From NCBI RefSeq assembly GCF_000963865.1, contig NZ_CP011071.1:2050501-2114500 (forward strand): a stretch of 64,000 bases of DNA, written 5' to 3'. Source of the DNA: Flagellimonas lutaonensis (lineage in GTDB: Bacteria > Bacteroidota > Bacteroidia > Flavobacteriales > Flavobacteriaceae). Position numbers and translations under genes: made by a program. Of the stretch, positions 63,423 to 64,000 are shown piece after piece. Under the pieces are notes generated by a model that was not told the DNA's origin, searched no databases, and was given only the letters and a program-made list of their open reading frames with translations. Position 1 is the stretch's first letter. The number at the start of each line of letters is the position of its first letter.

Positions 63423-64000
63423 CTAAAGAAAATAACTGTTGCTCACCGGATAACGTGACGTATTGCAATACACTTCGCTGTACAGATAGAAACCAGGTTT
63501 GCTGGTCGTAAAACGGATGGAGATATGCAGCACCGGTGCACCCCTTTCAATATTCAAAAACCTGGCCACTTCGGCGTTGGCACTTTCTGCCCGCAGTTCT
63601 TGTTCCGAGCCCTTCATTTCAATCAAAAAGTTTTGGCTCAGGGTTTTGAAAAAAGACCCTTCTATAAATTCTGAAGCTTTCAATTGCTGTAGTTTTAGAT
63701 CAGAATACCAGTTGTGCTCAAGCATAATAGGTTTGCCGTTCACGTAGCGAAGACGTTGAAAATAGATGGCATTTCCCTCTTTTTCCGTTTCAGAAAGCCT
63801 GAATGGAATACGGTCGTCCCATGGTTGCGATGTGGGTTCCTGTAAGATCACAGTTCTTTTGTTGTGGTCAAGCGCCTCAGAAAAACCCTTTACGGTCAAC
63901 AGTCCCAAAGATTTACGCCGTTCGACCACCCTGCTGCCACGACCATGCTCTTTTTCGATAAAACCATTTTTTAGAAGCTCATCGAGGGCCCTGCGCACTG
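63423..64000 (-). CDS. GntR family regulator with UTRA domain (5' end outside window)
   Basis: The visible 192 codons contain the end of the GntR winged helix (VRRALDELLKNGFIEKEHGRGSRVVERR), with the codon at 63998 being an internal GTG rather than a start. A UTRA ligand-binding domain follows (about residues 48-185, with RLRYVNGKPIMLEHNWYSD and the closing PGFYLYSEVYCNTSRYPVSN). UTRA regulators respond to small effectors, often phosphorylated sugars or amino sugars. Its gene ends 10 bp from the operon's last gene, and the palindrome at 54029 is its likely operator. The first part of the DNA-binding domain is beyond the window. Confidence 0.9.
   Translation of the reverse strand, partial: VRRALDELLKNGFIEKEHGRGSRVVERRKSLGLLTVKGFSEALDHNKRTVILQEPTSQPWDDRIPFRLSETEKEGNAIYFQRLRYVNGKPIMLEHNWYSDLKLQQLKASEFIEGSFFKTLSQNFLIEMKGSEQELRAESANAEVARFLNIERGAPVLHISIRFTTSKPGFYLYSEVYCNTSRYPVSNSYFL

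Noticed and set aside
63996-63998. Start codon for the GntR-type regulator
   Set aside because: The GTG encodes the valine of the VRRALDEL segment in the middle of the winged-helix domain; the true start is outside the window.
1-64000. tRNA, rRNA, insertion sequence, prophage, toxin-antitoxin or defence genes
   Set aside because: I looked in the intergenic spaces and among the proteins and saw none; most spaces are under 220 bp. A covariance-model search was not possible here.

Overview
The window is chromosomal DNA from a member of the Bacteroidota, most likely a marine Flavobacteriaceae. Evidence: the gliding/type IX secretion gene sprA in a ruvA-sprA-gcvH-vanZ-tonB block, PorP/SprF proteins, an adhesin with a gliding-type C-terminal domain, lipoproteins with Bacteroidota-style lipoboxes, almost no Shine-Dalgarno sequences, and repeated TTTG-N20-TAnnTTTG promoters. 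The genus cannot be fixed from the sequence alone. No tRNA, rRNA, CRISPR array, transposase or phage gene was seen.

Layout. (1) 1-7468: an exported DUF4242 protein, a beta-helix lipoprotein, queG, a GPH/SLC45-like sugar transporter and the malic enzyme maeB. (2) 7655-17079: ruvA, the 2380-codon sprA, gcvH, a VanZ-like gene and a tonB-type gene, closed by a strong terminator. (3) 17178-22498: respiratory oxidase assembly genes: heme O synthase, two subunit III-type proteins (one with a large soluble insertion), subunit IV, a cysteine-less thioredoxin-like protein, SCO, DUF420 and a small CxxC membrane protein. (4) 22607-32192: a MacAB/TolC-type export locus with four permeases, two adaptors, one ATPase and one TolC protein. 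(5) 32261-42697: mixed housekeeping genes (tsaB, MscS, a DUF255 lipoprotein, dodecin, Nfu, a PorP/SprF paralogue, a VWA lipoprotein) and a TPR histidine kinase with its LytTR regulator. (6) 42823-44627: gamma-carbonic anhydrase and fabD. (7) 44690-52436: a type IX cargo module: a 1567-residue Calx-beta adhesin with four almost identical 342-bp repeats, a PorP/SprF protein and an OmpA-like protein.

(8) 52722-64000 is the most distinctive part. A divergently transcribed Nramp-like transporter lacking the usual metal-binding motif faces a nine-gene operon: Tat-exported TIM-barrel protein, Gfo/Idh dehydrogenase, GMC oxidoreductase with its small subunit, SDR, ROK kinase lacking the family zinc motif, UPF0309-type SIS protein, FAD oxidoreductase and phosphotriesterase-like hydrolase. 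A GntR/UTRA regulator converges on the operon from the window edge. A perfect 18-bp palindrome, AACTTGTACGTACAAGTT, lies over the -33 regions of both divergent promoters and has the core of a GntR-type operator. Together this looks like a self-contained, inducible catabolic system for a sugar, amino sugar or sugar acid whose substrate I cannot name. It is the best candidate here for something undescribed.
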